A stretch of DNA of 64,000 nucleotides from Pagrus major (GCF_040436345.1 NC_133223.1:3411847-3475846), one strand, 5' to 3'; shown: positions 11,186 to 22,344, counted from the stretch's first letter. Made by a program: numbers and translations. Notes: a model not told the origin generated them from the letters alone.

Positions 11186-11754
11186 GGGACATCCAAAATT
11201 GTCATATTGAGATCATAAAGAGATCATGAGTCATAAATCTTTCAATTTCTATAAGCTTGGAATCTATTTTAAAGTAGTCAGTATTTTCTTTACCTTGATA
11301 TCTGCCTGACTGCAACATTCAGATTTTGAACCAGGCACTCCATCTTTCAGCAGGTTGTTCCTTCTTGTCTAATTTCCCAAATAAACCATTTTTGCAAACA
11401 GATTATTTTTGGAAGTTTGGAAGTTTCTCAGCAAGAAAGTGAAAAAGTCTATCCCACACCAATTACAGATTATATCAATAACAGATTCTATTTTTTACTA
11501 TTTAAACGGACAGTTTTTGTTTTTAATATGTACATATCAATCCATCACTGTCACTATAAATCCCGCATAATATATGTATATAGTCTGTATAGACATGTAT
11601 ACATGCATATACTGTACATATTCATCCAACCCAACCCATCTACATGAATATCCACTGAATATTTATTTCCTTTGCACTAAATGTAGTGTTCATAACATAC
11701 ACTTGACTTGTATATAGACGTTTTATTAATGTTGTTGGTCACTGGTGCTTTTTA

Positions 11755-11755
<1 letters not shown>

Positions 11756-11793
<38 letters not shown>
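11756..11793. repeat. (AT)n microsatellite
   Basis: About 18 clean AT units, just upstream of the left end of the next Tc1-like element. Confidence 0.97.
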
Positions 11794-11796
<3 letters not shown>

Positions 11797-12114
11797 TGAA
11801 TATATTTGTTCAGCTTTGTTGTCTTTGTTCTTAGCTGATACAGTCGTGGTCAAAGGTCTACATACACTTGTAAAGAACAAGTATATCATGGCAGTCTTCA
11901 GTTCCAATGATTTCTACAGCTCATGTTTCTCATGTTTCTGTGATGGAATGAGTGGAACACAAACTACTTTGTCACAAAAAACCTTCATGAAGTTTGGTTC
12001 AATAATGAATTTATTATGGGTCTGAAAATGTGACCATATCTCATATCTACCGGCTCAAAAAGATACATACAGTAACTTTCTTTATAGCATGGCCTCTTAA
12101 CTTCTTTTGAGTTA

Positions 12115-12655
12115 TCAAGTTCAGGTTCAAGTTACTTTATTAGTACCCAGAGGTAGATTTTGTTTGCAGTAGAGTCCTCATACACACATATGGGAAAAAC
12201 ATAGGCACATATCACACATCATCCAATTTAGGACAGTGGAAATTAAAAAATGGCAAAAAAAAAGTTCTTACAGGTCCAGATCATACTAAGATATTGAAGT
12301 GAACTAAAATACTAATAGTAAAATGAAAATAAAACAAAATGAATCAGTAAAAATTGTTAAGTTTGTAAAAACATACATAATGGGCAAAATATAAAAAAAA
12401 TAAGTAAATAAAATAAATAGATACAGCAATGAGTAAACAAATAAAAGCAGCAATAAATAATCACCTGTGCAAAATATAGCTATGACTTATTCCTCAGTGT
12501 AATGGCTGCAGGGACAAAACTGTTTTTGTGTCTTTTTGTTCTACACCTAGGGATTGTAAACCTGTGCTCAGAGGGGAGAAGCTGAAACTCAGTGTGCAAT
12601 GGATGGGAACTGTCATTTAAAATTGAACCACATATGCGCTGTAGCTGACTGATTG
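12115..12655 (-). mobile_element. LINE 3' fragment (Rex/CR1-like) nested in the Tc1 element
   Basis: Read on the - strand, a degraded reverse-transcriptase C-terminus is visible (HKNSFVPAAITLRNKS, about 12480-12535). An A-rich 3' untranslated region follows, ending in GGTACTAATAAAGTAACTTG with a short GAACCTGAACTT tail near 12115. Such a tail-like 3' end and the 5' truncation fit target-primed LINE insertion. Tc1 sequence resumes on both sides (CTTAACTTCTTTTGA on the left; AACAGCTGGTGACTTTTCTG on the right). Confidence 0.6.
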
Positions 12656-12738
12656 TGATTGATAACAGCTGGTGACTTTTCTGGGTCCATTTAATAGGGC
12701 TTGTTTGATACAGCCACTAGGCTCAGCCACAAACACTA

Positions 12739-13669
12739 CAATGGGAAAGTCAAAAGAGCTCAGCATTGATCTGAAAAACACATTACTGATTTGAACAAGT
12801 CAGGAAAGTCACTTGGAGCCATGTCAACGCAGTTACAGGTCCCAAGATCAACTGTACAAACAACTGTTTGTAAGTATAAAGTGCATGGCACAGTTGTGTC
12901 ACTGCCACCATCAGGAAGAAAACACAAACTATCACCTGCTGCTGACAGAAAACTGGTCAGGATGGTCAAGAGGCAACCAAAAACCACCAAAGAGCAAGTC
13001 TGCAATGAATTAGAAGCTGCTGGAAGACAGGTGTCATTGGCCACAGTCAAGTGTGTTTTGCATCAACATGAGCTGAGAGGCTGCTGGGCAAGTAAGAAGC
13101 TCTTGCTCCGGATGGGGCACCTTAAAGTTCGACTGAAGTTTGCTGCTGACCATGTGGACAAAGAAAAAACCTTCTGGAGGAAAACTCTGTGGTGAGATGA
13201 AACAAAAATGTAATTGTCTGGCCACAATGACCAGCAATATGTTTGGAGGAGAGAAGGTGAGGCCTTTCACCCCAAGAACACCATACCTACTGTCAAGCAT
13301 GGTGCTGGTAGTATTATGCTGTTGGGCTATTTTACTACCAGTGGATCTGGTGCTCTAAAGAAAGTAAATGGAATAATGAAGAAGGAGGATTATCACATCA
13401 AAAGTGGTAAAGGAATGGCTAAATCAGGCTAGAATTGAGATTTTGGAATGGCCTTCCCAAAGTCCTGACTTGACCCCATCGAGAACATGTGGACTGTGCT
13501 GAAGAAACAAATCTGTGCCAGGAAGCTAACAAATTTAGTTGAAATTCACCGATTCTGTCAAGAGGAGTGGTTAAAAATTCAGCCAGAGGACGACCAGAAG
13601 TTTGTAGATGGTTATCAAAAGTATCCAATTGAGGTGAAAATGTCCAAGGGACATTTAACCAAATATTAG
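12739..13669 (+). pseudogene. Tc1-like transposase, multiply broken
   Basis: The start MGKSKELSIDLKN is at 12739. A frame change occurs within the first 20 codons. The main frame (12791-13195) carries the helix-turn-helix region and reaches KTFWRKTLW, where TCA has become TGA just before the catalytic DET. Reading on in the same frame gives NDQQYVWRREGEAFHPKN and GAGSIMLLGYF up to MKKEDY. A deletion then removes the FQQDNDPKH block with the second catalytic Asp and shifts the frame. The C-terminus ([14 protein letters not shown], then [12 protein letters not shown] to GHLTKY) survives in another frame. The enzyme cannot be active. Confidence 0.88.
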
Positions 13670-13849
13670 AATTAATGTGTGTATATATTTGAGCCAGCAA
13701 ATGTGGTAATATTTTCAGAAGATCTATAATAAATTCAGATTTGAACCAAACTTCATGAAGGTTTTTTGTGACAAAGTAGTTTGTGTATTTTTATATTTAA
13801 ATATCAGCTGTATGTACATCATTACTGTACCTAAAGTACAGTCATTACT

Positions 13850-14040
13850 GTACCTAAAGTCCCTACAGGAATGTTGTGAGTGCACAGACTGGCAAATGTT
13901 CAGAGATGCTGCCACTCAGGATAACAACGTCAGTCTTGAGGAATGTACTTTGGGTCTTCAGTGACATCACGCATCACAAATGTAATGATGATGTGGTGAT
14001 CAGAAAGGCAATAAAAAATGTTCCCAACCAGGAAGCCAGA
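13850..14040 (+). pseudogene. LINE polyprotein fragment (between endonuclease and reverse transcriptase)
   Basis: The translation around 13885-14040 reads TGKCSEMLPL, then CNDDVVIRKAIKNVPNQEARMN. This resembles the ITKCIDDV...KTI...NQKPWM segment that links endonuclease and reverse transcriptase in fish Rex/L2-like LINEs. It joins the peroxiredoxin-like pseudogene without a gap. Confidence 0.5.
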
Positions 14041-14527
14041 ATGAATGACTTCAAAGAGAAATATTTGGTCTTCTGCTGACCCCAGTACTTCATATTTGTG
14101 TGTCCCACCGAAATCATGGCTTTCAGGGACAGAGCAGAGGAGGTAAGCAGTGCTGGCTACAAGGTTGTCGACTGTTCCATAGACACTTGGTATGGATCAA
14201 CACACCAAGGAAGCAGGAAGGTCTCAGTGCAATGAAAATCCCCACTTCTGGCAGACCTCACCAAGGCCATCTCCAGAGACCACAGTATGCTGAAGGAGGA
14301 CGATGGCAATGTCCTCCAGGGGTCTGCTTGTTATTGACAACAAGGATATTATGAGGCAGATCACCGTCAGTGACTTGCCTGAGGGTCACTTTGTGGATAA
14401 GAGATCAGACTCTTCTTCCAGCACACTGACAAATATGGAGAAGTGTGCCCTGCTGGCTGGAAACCCAAGAGGACATCATAGTGCCTGATTCTGAGAAGAG
14501 CAAAACCTTCTTCTCCAAGCAGTAAAT
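14040..14527 (+). pseudogene. Processed pseudogene of a 2-Cys peroxiredoxin (prdx1/prdx2 type)
   Basis: An intronless peroxiredoxin-like coding sequence is recognisable across three frames. DFKEKYLVF and FVCPTEIMAF come first, with the peroxidatic Cys motif VCPTE near 14100. WINTPRKQ follows near 14190, then a degraded adenine-rich stretch for DLTKAISRD and LKEDDG. LLVIDNKDIMRQITVSDLP is near 14325-14385. The resolving-Cys block CPAGWKP is near 14450-14470, and the YEKSKTFFSKQ-like end is followed by TAA (about 14525). Several indels and an early TGA after LVFC make it non-functional. The first roughly 35 codons are missing, so it is 5' truncated. Lack of introns and 5' truncation mean it arose by LINE-mediated retrotransposition of a peroxiredoxin mRNA. 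The choice between prdx1 and prdx2 is not secure. Confidence 0.85.
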
Positions 14528-14587
14528 GTGAAGGTCTAGTAGATGACTTCCTAACACTAGCACTTGCCTTCAGATATGAGGTGTCCC

Positions 14588-14665
14588 TGTAAATGGTAAA
14601 TGGATGGTAAATGGACTTGCATTTCGAGAGCACTTTTCCAGTCTACTGACCACTCAAAGCGACGA
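14588..14665. repeat. Short interspersed fish repeat (TAAATGGACTTGCATTT type)
   Basis: AATGGTAAATGGA is tandemly repeated, followed by a segment matching a common fish repeat end (CTTGCATTTCGAGAGCACTT, then CTGACCACTCAAAGCG). Family assignment is from memory. Confidence 0.5.
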
Positions 14666-14739
14666 CAACACTGGCTGCTCAGTTAAATGAGCAGTTAACG
14701 GTTACTTTAGCAACAAAGCTACCGGTATCTGTCCATCAG

Positions 14740-15085
14740 GAAAGATCAGGTTATTAAAACCATCCAGAACATCATTGATACCCATCTACCAATCATCAGT
14801 GATATCAGTGAAGTGAGGTGTCTGCACAGAGCCCAAAGGATACTAAAAGACAACACCCACCCCAGCCACTGTTCACCCTGCTGCCATCTGGCAAAAGATA
14901 CAGAAGTATCTGCTGCCATACCACCAGACTACCTTCTTTCCTCAGATTGTGAGACTCCTCAATTCATCCTCCACACTCCACCACAAATAATAGTTTTATA
15001 ATTTTTTTTTGTAGCATAAAGGGACTACAATGAAAAACAAATTGTACAACCCTGTGTTGTTTAATAAATTGAGCTTGTATCTTGA
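14740..15085 (+). mobile_element. LINE 3' fragment (Rex/L2-like)
   Basis: The translation near 14815-14950 gives HRAQRILKDNTHPSH, followed by degraded forms of LLPSGKRYRS and RTTRLPSF. This is the conserved C-terminal tail of LINE reverse-transcriptase proteins. The 3' part has TTTAATAAATTGAGCTTGTA, with an AATAAA signal near 15061. This piece and the one before the peroxiredoxin pseudogene could come from one LINE copy. Confidence 0.55.
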
Positions 15086-15149
15086 AAGACTCACCCTAGA
15101 CTTAGTGTAATGTTACTTCTACAAAAGTAATGTAAGGGGGATATCAGTT

Positions 15150-16018
15150 CAGTGCACATAAATGTTCAAGTGCATCTCGGAATGTCTGGCAGACATCTCC
15201 GCTTGGACAACTGTGCATCATCTCAAGCTAAACCTTAGTAAAACTGAAGTCTTCATCCCGGGGAAAGACTGCCCTCACATGGACCTGTCAGTCACTGTCA
15301 GCGACGTCACGGTATCGCCTTCATCGACCGCGAGGAACCTGGGCGTAATCCTCGACGACGGACTATCCTGCACCCCCAACATCACGCGGTGGCCCGATCC
15401 TGCAGATTTGCCCTCTGCAACATCCGCAGGATCTGGCCTTTCCTCACAAAGGACGCGACGCAACTCCTGGTCCAATCACTGGTCATCAACTTGCTCTTGG
15501 CTGGACTCCCAGCCTCTGCAACTAAACTGTTGCAATGTATCCAGAATGCTGCAGCGCACCTCGTTTTCAATCTACCCAAATTCTCCCATGTGACCCCCCT
15601 CCTCCGTGGCCTCCACTGGCTTCCTGTTGCGGCCCGCATCAGATTCAAGACCATGGTGCTGGCCTTCAAGGCCGTCAATGGAACTGCACCCATCTACCTC
15701 CAAACACTGGTCAGACCACACGCCCCAGTGCGAGCACTTCACTCTACTATATCAGCTGGCCGGCTGGTACCACCATCGCTAAGAGCAAACAAAAGCCGCT
15801 CAGCGAAGTCGTGACTCTTCTCTGCTCTGGCGCTCCAGTGGTGGAACGAACTCCCGACCAATGTCAGGACAGCAGAATCACTCGCCATCTTCCACAAAAG
15901 ACTCAAGACTCACTTGTTCAGACTTCGGTGATATGTTGTGGTTTCTTTCTTGTGACAAATGTACTTATTGTAAGTCACAAAAGCGTCTGCTAAATGCCCT
16001 CAATGTAAATGTAAATGC
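15150..16018 (+). mobile_element. L2-type LINE, 5'-truncated 3' end
   Basis: The reverse-transcriptase C-terminal part is well preserved. One frame gives ISAWTTVHHLKLNLSKTEVF and ARNLGVILDDGLSC. After a frameshift, CRFALCNIRRIWPFLTKDAT, ASATKLLQCIQNAAAHLVF, LRGLHWLPVAARIRFKTMVL and KAVNGTAPIYLQ follow (15389-15814). The last coding part is WNELPTNVRTAESLAIFHKR in another frame. The end is an (AATGTA)n-like tail at about 16000-16018, typical of the short tandem 3' tails of L2-type elements. The 5' two-thirds are missing. Confidence 0.8.
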
Positions 16019-16129
16019 CTTTGGTCTCATTACAAGAAAGGACTTTGATATGATGTTTATGCATTGATTCCTCAACCATACAGTAGAAAACATTTGCTAT
16101 TCTGTGATAATGGATAAATAACTTGTGAT

Positions 16130-16190
16130 TTTGAGAAAAAAATAAAATTGAACTGATTATCACAGGAAAACGGAGGAAATAATATGTTTG
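16130..16190. repeat. Dispersed repeat, first copy
   Basis: The segment GATTATCACAGGAAAACGGA plus flanks matches, with few differences, the segment at 23575-23635 in the same orientation. Confidence 0.7.
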
Positions 16191-16386
16191 GTGGTTGATG
16201 GGGGTGGGGGTTTACAACACCCATTTACATAGTGCTGAGCTCACCTGAGCGCTGTTTTTTGAGAAAGGACATTTCCACTTGTTTGTCTGGCTCTAGTGGT
16301 TCTTTGCAGTGAAATATTTAGGACTGACTGCTGTGTTTTCACTTCCATGTTGTTTGTGTCCTCCCTCTGTCCTGCTTTAAGTCTCT

Positions 16387-16668
16387 ATGCTGTGCCTGCT
16401 GCCTCAGGCGGTGCTGGCACGGTGGGCATGTGTTCGGGCCTGTCCAGCATCCTGCTCCTGCACACAGGAGAAGAGTTGCAGCGTCTTGTGCGACCGCTCT
16501 GGCCTGGCTGAGCTGCCAAAAGAGTTTCCCTGCGAGGCCTCTGCCATCAACCTGGAAAAGAACAGACTCAAGTTCTTGTCAGAGAGGGCCTTCGGCACCC
16601 TGCCCTCCCTCAAGTCTCTCTCTCTGGACCACAACAACATCTCCTTCATTACTCCTGGAGCCTTCAAG
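16387..16668 (+). CDS. nyx: nyx exon with start, LRR N-cap and first repeats
   Basis: Encodes residues 1-94 and ends in phase 0 at AAG, followed by a GTCAGC donor. The ATG at 16387 is preceded by an in-frame TAA at 16378-16380. Two acceptor-like AGs exist: one just before the ATG (16380-16381, after a pyrimidine-rich run) and one inside the leader (16406-16407). If the second is used, the signal peptide would begin on an unseen upstream exon. Confidence 0.85.
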
Positions 16669-17600
16669 GTCAGCTGAGTTTTTGTGCATAAGTTTGTTTG
16701 CATTTTTTCTTTTCTTAGAGAGAGGAGGAAAAAATGAATGGCATGCTTTTAGGAATTTTTACTGAAAAAGAAAATCAAGCAATTGTCTGTCCCTTTTCAA
16801 TTATTTGTATTGTATTTCATTTTACTTAAAAAGTAAAAGCAAAATTTTGGACAATTGAAATGGGGAATACACTTTGGAAAAAAACTGTTGCTTGAGCTTT
16901 ATTTTCTTGGCTACTGTTGACTGTCAAGTCATTTTGTTCTGTCTGTGTGTGACAGACGGGTGTCTGGAAAACCAAAAGCACATATCTGTCAAGGCTGCAC
17001 ATTCTCTAGATTTTGAATGCAAATAATGCTTGCAACTGCCTCAATGTAAATAAATGTACCTCAAGTAGTAATTATTTTCAATCCTAACCCTGTCCTTCCA
17101 GAGTTGCTCTTAGTGAGGGTTAGGTTTTATTTGGCTGGATTTTGAGATATTTACTGCAGAAAAATCTGCTGCAATCACAAAACAATGGAGGAAATTAAAA
17201 TGGCTGTACTTGGTCACAAAATTACATTTGAAAAAATAAAGTCATAAGGCAGTTTTGTATACCAAAGATGTAAAGATTTTATTCTATTTTCAGTACATCA
17301 ATTAGTAACAATGTGTCTCCATCCATATGTGCTATCATAAATAATGGAACTGGCACTCTGTGCCCACTCAAAGCCCCAAAAGAATACATTTGAGAAACTC
17401 ACTAGCAATGTCTTCTTCAAGAAATCCTGACCTGGTTACTCAAGATCAGGTTACTCAAGAAACGTATTCTCTTAAAGAGCCAAAACTGAAAATGAATGCT
17501 GCTCAAAAGCAAACACCTACCAAAATGATACAAGGATCCCAAGCTCCCATGACTGACCAGCCTCCTGCATGGCAAACTCACATTATGTTATTTATTTATG

Positions 17601-17653
<53 letters not shown>

Positions 17654-19164
17654 TTGATAGAAGCATCTGGTGGGCCAAACTGAATCTTAAGAGCCAACTT
17701 TGGCCAGGGGGCCCCATTTTGGTTAGCCCTGCTCAAAATAATCCACAGACCTTGTTGTAACCAATTCCATGTAGCCTGTGCGGTGATAAGGTTGATAGGT
17801 ATTTGATTTCTGGATGGACTATCCCTTTAAGTGGGATTGTATTTTGGTATGAACTGCCTTGTTAGGAAATCCTTTTAAAACATTCTTATGTCCAGATTTA
17901 TCGATACATGGCTCAAATTTACATATAAATTCATTTTAACCTGGCTGAAGATAGCTGTAGTTTGGGATCTTGTAAATTAAATACTAGCTTGTGAAAGTAT
18001 ATATTCAAATGTGTACATTAACTCACAGCTGAACCTCTATCCTGCAGGGCCTCTCCAACTTAGTGGACCTGAAAATGGCGCACAACGAGTATATTAGTTA
18101 TCTTCACACACGAACGTTCACAGGACTGAAGAAGCTGGTGCGCCTGGACTTGTCGGACTGTAACCTCTTCAACATCCCTGACCGCATCTTCATAGAGCAA
18201 ACAGCGCTCAAGGAGCTGCTCTGCTTCCAAAACAACTTCAGGAGAATCCCTGGAGCCATCAGAGGCATGGAGAACCTGACTCACATTTATCTGGAGAGGA
18301 ACAAGATAGAGGCGGTGGCCTACAACTCCCTGCTGGGCCTGGGTAGTCTCAAGTAAGTCACATCCTGGAAGTTGATTATGTATAGCTAACTTACTGGCTA
18401 GCAGGTTAGCATCATCTGACAAAGCTATTAGCAGGAGATAATTTATCAATAGTATACCTATGTGTAAAGGCCACGGGTATTGTTTTGTGATTAAGAATTA
18501 TAATACTACTAATGCTCACAAGGTAGTTAGCTAGCCAGCTAGTCAATACAGTAAATAGCCTTGATCTAGGAACATGATGCTGTCATCCTCTTAAATCTGG
18601 GCTTCTCAGTGACTCAAAGGCTCATACATTTGTCTGGAAATTTTTTTTAAATATGACCTAACTAGATGAGTAGACCTTATTGACCTTACTGAGTGACTTT
18701 TAAGGGGGGAAAATTGCACCAGACTGATGTCAAATCACAGATTACAGGAAAGACTTTTACTGAGAAAGGGCCCCATATTATGGTCCCTTATAGCATGCAA
18801 ACCATACTAAATCAAAGATGTCTCACTGACTTTAGAGCACTGCTCAGCTCTGCCACTGCTGGTGGATATACTACGACTATTACTAATATTAAATCAAATA
18901 GTAAGATATAGATTTTACACACAATACTACACATTGACCAGGTATGCTGTGGAGTGGAACGAGTTTCAGCATCCGGGGTTCCTGAAGTAAAAGTCCTGTT
19001 TTGTTTCTGTGCAGACAGTCTCACTGTAGGTGACTCGCAGTTGGAGCACTTTGAAGACTTGAATGGACATCGAACTTTCATCAATACAAAAGACGAGGCA
19101 CTCAATTAGACAACATATGTACACATTTTTTTGTGTATAATGTATTTGTACACATTTTGACACA

Positions 19165-19200
<36 letters not shown>

Positions 19201-20695
19201 GCCCCACTGTCGCAGGTAGTGAAAATATAAAGAGAGAAATCCACTGCAACCGTGCATTCGGTAAGAATTTGAGTCATTTTTTTGTCCTCAATTGCAACTG
19301 GGCTCCTCTCATTCCATAAACTCTACTCTCACAGCAAACAAATGAGTATTAATACCAAGCAAATGCACTTCTGTTTCCTCCTATTTTAGTAATATTTGCT
19401 AAAAACTCCAGTATTCAGCTGTTTCAACAAATTAAAGAGGCTCTATTAGAAATTAAATTATATATTTGTTTTTCACATCTTCAGAAGGAACAGATGGGCT
19501 TCAGCATTATTGGGTGTGTTTTCATGGGATTTGTTAACCATAAGAAAAATGTAGCACCAGTTCAGTCCTTGTAGCTGCTACCGTGTTAGGGCGGTTGTAC
19601 ATCTCATTTTTAGAGCTTGGTGTTGTGTTTTTCATTTTCTGCCAATGAACCTGGATGCTACAGCACATTTATTATCCTCCTCCATGAGTATTCTCTTTTT
19701 GTACATTTTAGGTTGCTTTAAAATGTGGGATTTTGCTTTTGCATGTATTTTGGCTTTAGTGGTCTCCTTACAACCTGATTTAGTTGCTCTATGAAATGCT
19801 TATTGGGAAAAATTACCCCACAGTTTCTAGCTCAGTCTTTATAACATGTCTGTCTTCTTATATCAGGTACCTGAACCTTCAGGAGAACCGCATCAACGTG
19901 ATCCATGATCAGTCCTTCCAGGACCTTGTGCGGCTGGAGAACTTCTACCTCAATGACAACTTGCTGTCTGATCTGCCCCGGAATGCCTTCAAGGGGCTCA
20001 GCCGCCTAACGATGCTCAACCTTGGGGGTAACCAGTTGACCAATGTGTCCAAGACCTGGTTTAGTGACCTGGTGGAGCTGGAGGTCCTGTATCTGGACAG
20101 AAACCAGGTGCTATACATCGAGGAAGGCACTTTTGAGAACCTGACCAGCCTGATCACGCTCCACTTGAACAGCAACAACCTCACCACCCTCCCCTTCCCT
20201 GTTTTCCAGCCCATCTACTTCCTCGGTCGCCTCTACCTCTTCCGAAACCCTTGGGAATGTGACTGCTCCCTTGAGTGGCTGAAAGAGTGGATGGAAAACT
20301 ACAAGCTGGTGCGGGACATCCCCTGTGCCTCACCTTCATCTGTCACAGGGCTAGATCTCAGTGAGGTGAACTTTGCTAAGGTGAACGGCACGTGTGTAGA
20401 CCCTGCAGAGCTGAACCTGACCACAGCCTCCTCTGAGATCATCTCCACCACAGAGAACCGCTTCAACAGCCTCATTTCCAAGTTGCTCCAGCAGGAGCTC
20501 CGAGAGGAAATGGGGAACAGTACAGAGAGCCTCCGCAATGGGACCCTGCTGGAGCCAGAGGATGGGCAGCTCTCTGCAGGGGTCAGAGGGCAATGGGCCA
20601 TGGCAAACCAATCACTTCTCTGTATCCTTATAGTGTGGCTCGTCATTGGTCTGATTGGCCAGTCAGATGATAATTTCTGTCTCTCTTGCACATGA
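16387..20695 (+). CDS. nyx: nyctalopin, leucine-rich repeat proteoglycan (three exons)
   Basis: Exons 16387-16668, 18048-18352 and 19867-20695 join in frame to give about 471 residues, close to human NYX. The order is: short hydrophobic leader (residues 1-12); Cys-rich LRR N-cap ([17 protein letters not shown]); about eleven leucine-rich repeats (e.g. [35 protein letters not shown]); LRR C-cap ([15 protein letters not shown] ... CASPS); a Thr/Ser-rich stalk with several N-glycosylation sites (NGTC, NLTT, NSTE, NGTL); and a hydrophobic C-terminus ([15 protein letters not shown]) for membrane or lipid anchoring. Nyctalopin is an extracellular postsynaptic protein of retinal ON bipolar cells needed to place the TRPM1/mGluR6 complex; human mutations cause stationary night blindness. 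Human-specific hallmarks kept include [26 protein letters not shown] and CVDP-ELNLTT. cask lies downstream in the opposite direction, as in human. The first exon start is uncertain (see exon entry). Confidence 0.95.
16669..18047. other. nyx: nyx intron between LRR exons
   Basis: A 1.4-kb intron with GTCAGC donor and CCTGCAG acceptor. It contains a (TTA)n microsatellite and no recognisable gene. Confidence 0.8.
17603..17654. repeat. (TTA)n microsatellite
   Basis: About 17 clean ATT/TTA units inside the first visible nyx intron. Confidence 0.97.
18048..18352 (+). CDS. nyx: nyx middle exon, LRRs
   Basis: Starts [14 protein letters not shown] after a CTGCAG acceptor and ends at ...LGSL plus AA, with donor GTAAGT at 18353. 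It adds 305 bases, leaving phase 2. It carries four leucine-rich repeats including [19 protein letters not shown] and the [20 protein letters not shown] repeat found in nyctalopins. Confidence 0.95.
18353..19866. other. nyx: nyx intron before the last exon
   Basis: A 1.5-kb intron with GTAAGT donor and TATCAG acceptor, holding a (CA)n tract and no gene that I recognise. Confidence 0.8.
19173..19200. repeat. (CA)n microsatellite
   Basis: About 14 CA units preceded by an ATATAT stretch, inside the second visible nyx intron. Confidence 0.95.
19867..20695 (+). CDS. nyx: nyx last exon: LRRs, C-cap, stalk and membrane end
   Basis: The first base completes the Lys codon begun in the previous exon, then [17 protein letters not shown] onward to TGA at 20693-20695. 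It holds the last repeats, the LRR C-cap with four cysteines, the glycosylated stalk and the hydrophobic tail. After the hydrophobic segment a short tail ([12 protein letters not shown]) follows. Nyctalopins differ between species in GPI versus transmembrane anchoring, and this tail fits a transmembrane or a degenerate GPI signal. Confidence 0.95.
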
Positions 20696-22340
20696 GAATC
20701 AATGAAATGGGGTTTGCTTCCTGACCCACAGAAACAAGGAGTAACTTTTCAATTTGCAGATGGGATAAAAGATGTTTATATTTATCCAAGAAAGCACCAA
20801 GGGAATACTCATCCTTGCATGTGTTGTTACTGGTGTGAGTCTGCCCTGCCAAACATAGGAGTTTGTGTTTTTTTTCTGCTGAAATGCAAGTGTGGTCAAT
20901 TGAATATGTTTAGCTATCTTCAGAAAAAAGACTGACGTTGACATGGCAGCATTTATCTTGATATGAGATGTCAATATACAATAATCTATGATATTTATAG
21001 ATGACTTATATAAGAGAAATCATAGCTTCATGCCTGATACATATCTTCTCCCAGTTCATAAACAGCTATGCTAAAGCTGTACGGTTGCTGGATTATTTTT
21101 CTGCAATTACAGAGACGGGTGTTGATTTCAAACTGTGGATTACTGTGGTGACGTGGTGAAAATGTATATGTGAACCTCCACCTTTTGTTGAATAATCTTC
21201 CATTTTAATTAATATTATGTAATATTCATAGCATTACAGAGTCTGTTACGAGTGTATTTTTGTATTTTCATTCACATCTATGTGTTAAGTTAAAGGAGAT
21301 TAGAGCTCCTGTAGTTATCTCCTAAACAGATGTCCTCTCTGCTCATTTCTATTCATTCAACTCTAAATGTAGCTTCTGCAGCTTTTCCATAAATGCATTA
21401 ATCTTCTTATTGCATGTGGCTCAGTGTTGTTGCTGCCTCTATATGCTACACCGTAATGGAGGGACATTGTCATTGCTTTTGCCTCCTATGCATGGACTGT
21501 TTTCCTCTATGGGCCTGATCTTTCTCTGTACAGGGACAGTGGTGGGTGTGATCGCCATATGTCAGGTTGTGGATGGGGGAGGGAATAGTGTCAAAGCATG
21601 TCAGCTCTCTTTGGGATAAAAAATGCTCTCCAACATTACATTGCAATCAAATGAACATGTTGACTTACAACACATTTTGCATACTGCGAAGTTTAGAATG
21701 TGTCACGCGATATGTGCACTGATGTTCTCTGTGTAGCTGAAAAATAATATCCCTGTTGTAAAACCAGCCACTGCTTTCTCTTCACCCTGGTAAATGTAAG
21801 TAGTTTGGTCAGACAGCCAGTGATCCGATTCAGTGCTGTTGTTAGACAAAACGCTCTGTCACATGATTTATTTTTCTAAATAAAAAAATTGCTGTTGAAC
21901 TTTCGACATGACTTCTCAGTGTTCCTTTCACTCCTCCTAAATAGACTCCTCCACTGAGGAGTCAACCTGTTTCAGCAGTGAACACCAGTTAATCTGCACA
22001 CTGGCCTTTTGGCTCTTTAATGTGAGATTAGGCTGGGACTAAGACAAATGGGGTGGCTGGATGCTGCATCTCACCCCTCTCATTTACCATCATTTCATGC
22101 AGCTGTCCCCATGCTGTTATCCTGGATCTCTGCAGAGATGTAATAGAGGATGAGTACATGCAGAATGTCTGTAATTTATCTGGGCCAAAGTTGAAATGAG
22201 AGGTATTACAGGAGATCTACTGTTGTCTCTGCAGTCACTGGTATACATTTTACACTTGTGCCTTAGGAAAATCTAATAACACTTAATTTTACAGGTCCAG
22301 TAATTTCCTTATAATTTTCTAGGAAACATCCTGGAGCAAG
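20696..22340. other. nyx: nyx 3' untranslated region and downstream sequence
   Basis: No coding gene. The likely nyx 3' end is the AATAAA at 21879-21884, about 1.2 kb after the stop, followed by a GT/T-rich context. Other weaker A/T-rich hexamers occur, so the true end is not fixed. Confidence 0.5.
21879..21884 (+). terminator. Candidate polyadenylation signal of nyx
   Basis: AATAAA inside TTCTAAATAAAAAAATTG. It is the first canonical hexamer I find on the + strand downstream of the nyx stop with GT-rich sequence after it. Placement is inference. Confidence 0.45.
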
Positions 22341-22344
22341 AAAG

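Larger units (their letters stand above)
10190..11838. other. Repeat-derived non-coding sequence
   Basis: Apart from the L1 ORF1 scrap and an (AT)n tract listed separately, I see no gene or recognisable element. The sequence is AT-rich with frequent stops in all frames. Confidence 0.4.
11841..13822 (+). mobile_element. Tc1-like transposon interrupted by a LINE
   Basis: The left end CAGTCGTGGTCAAAGGTCTA follows a TA at 11839-11840. An internal direct-repeat motif (ACTTTGTCACAAAAAACCTT, about 11964) recurs inverted near the right end at about 13750-13785 (AAGGTTTTTTGTGACAAAGT). This is the IR/DR terminal structure of Sleeping Beauty-type Tc1 elements. The outermost right repeat is eroded; the end is estimated. 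A LINE 3' fragment interrupts the 5' untranslated part. The transposase is broken. Confidence 0.8.
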
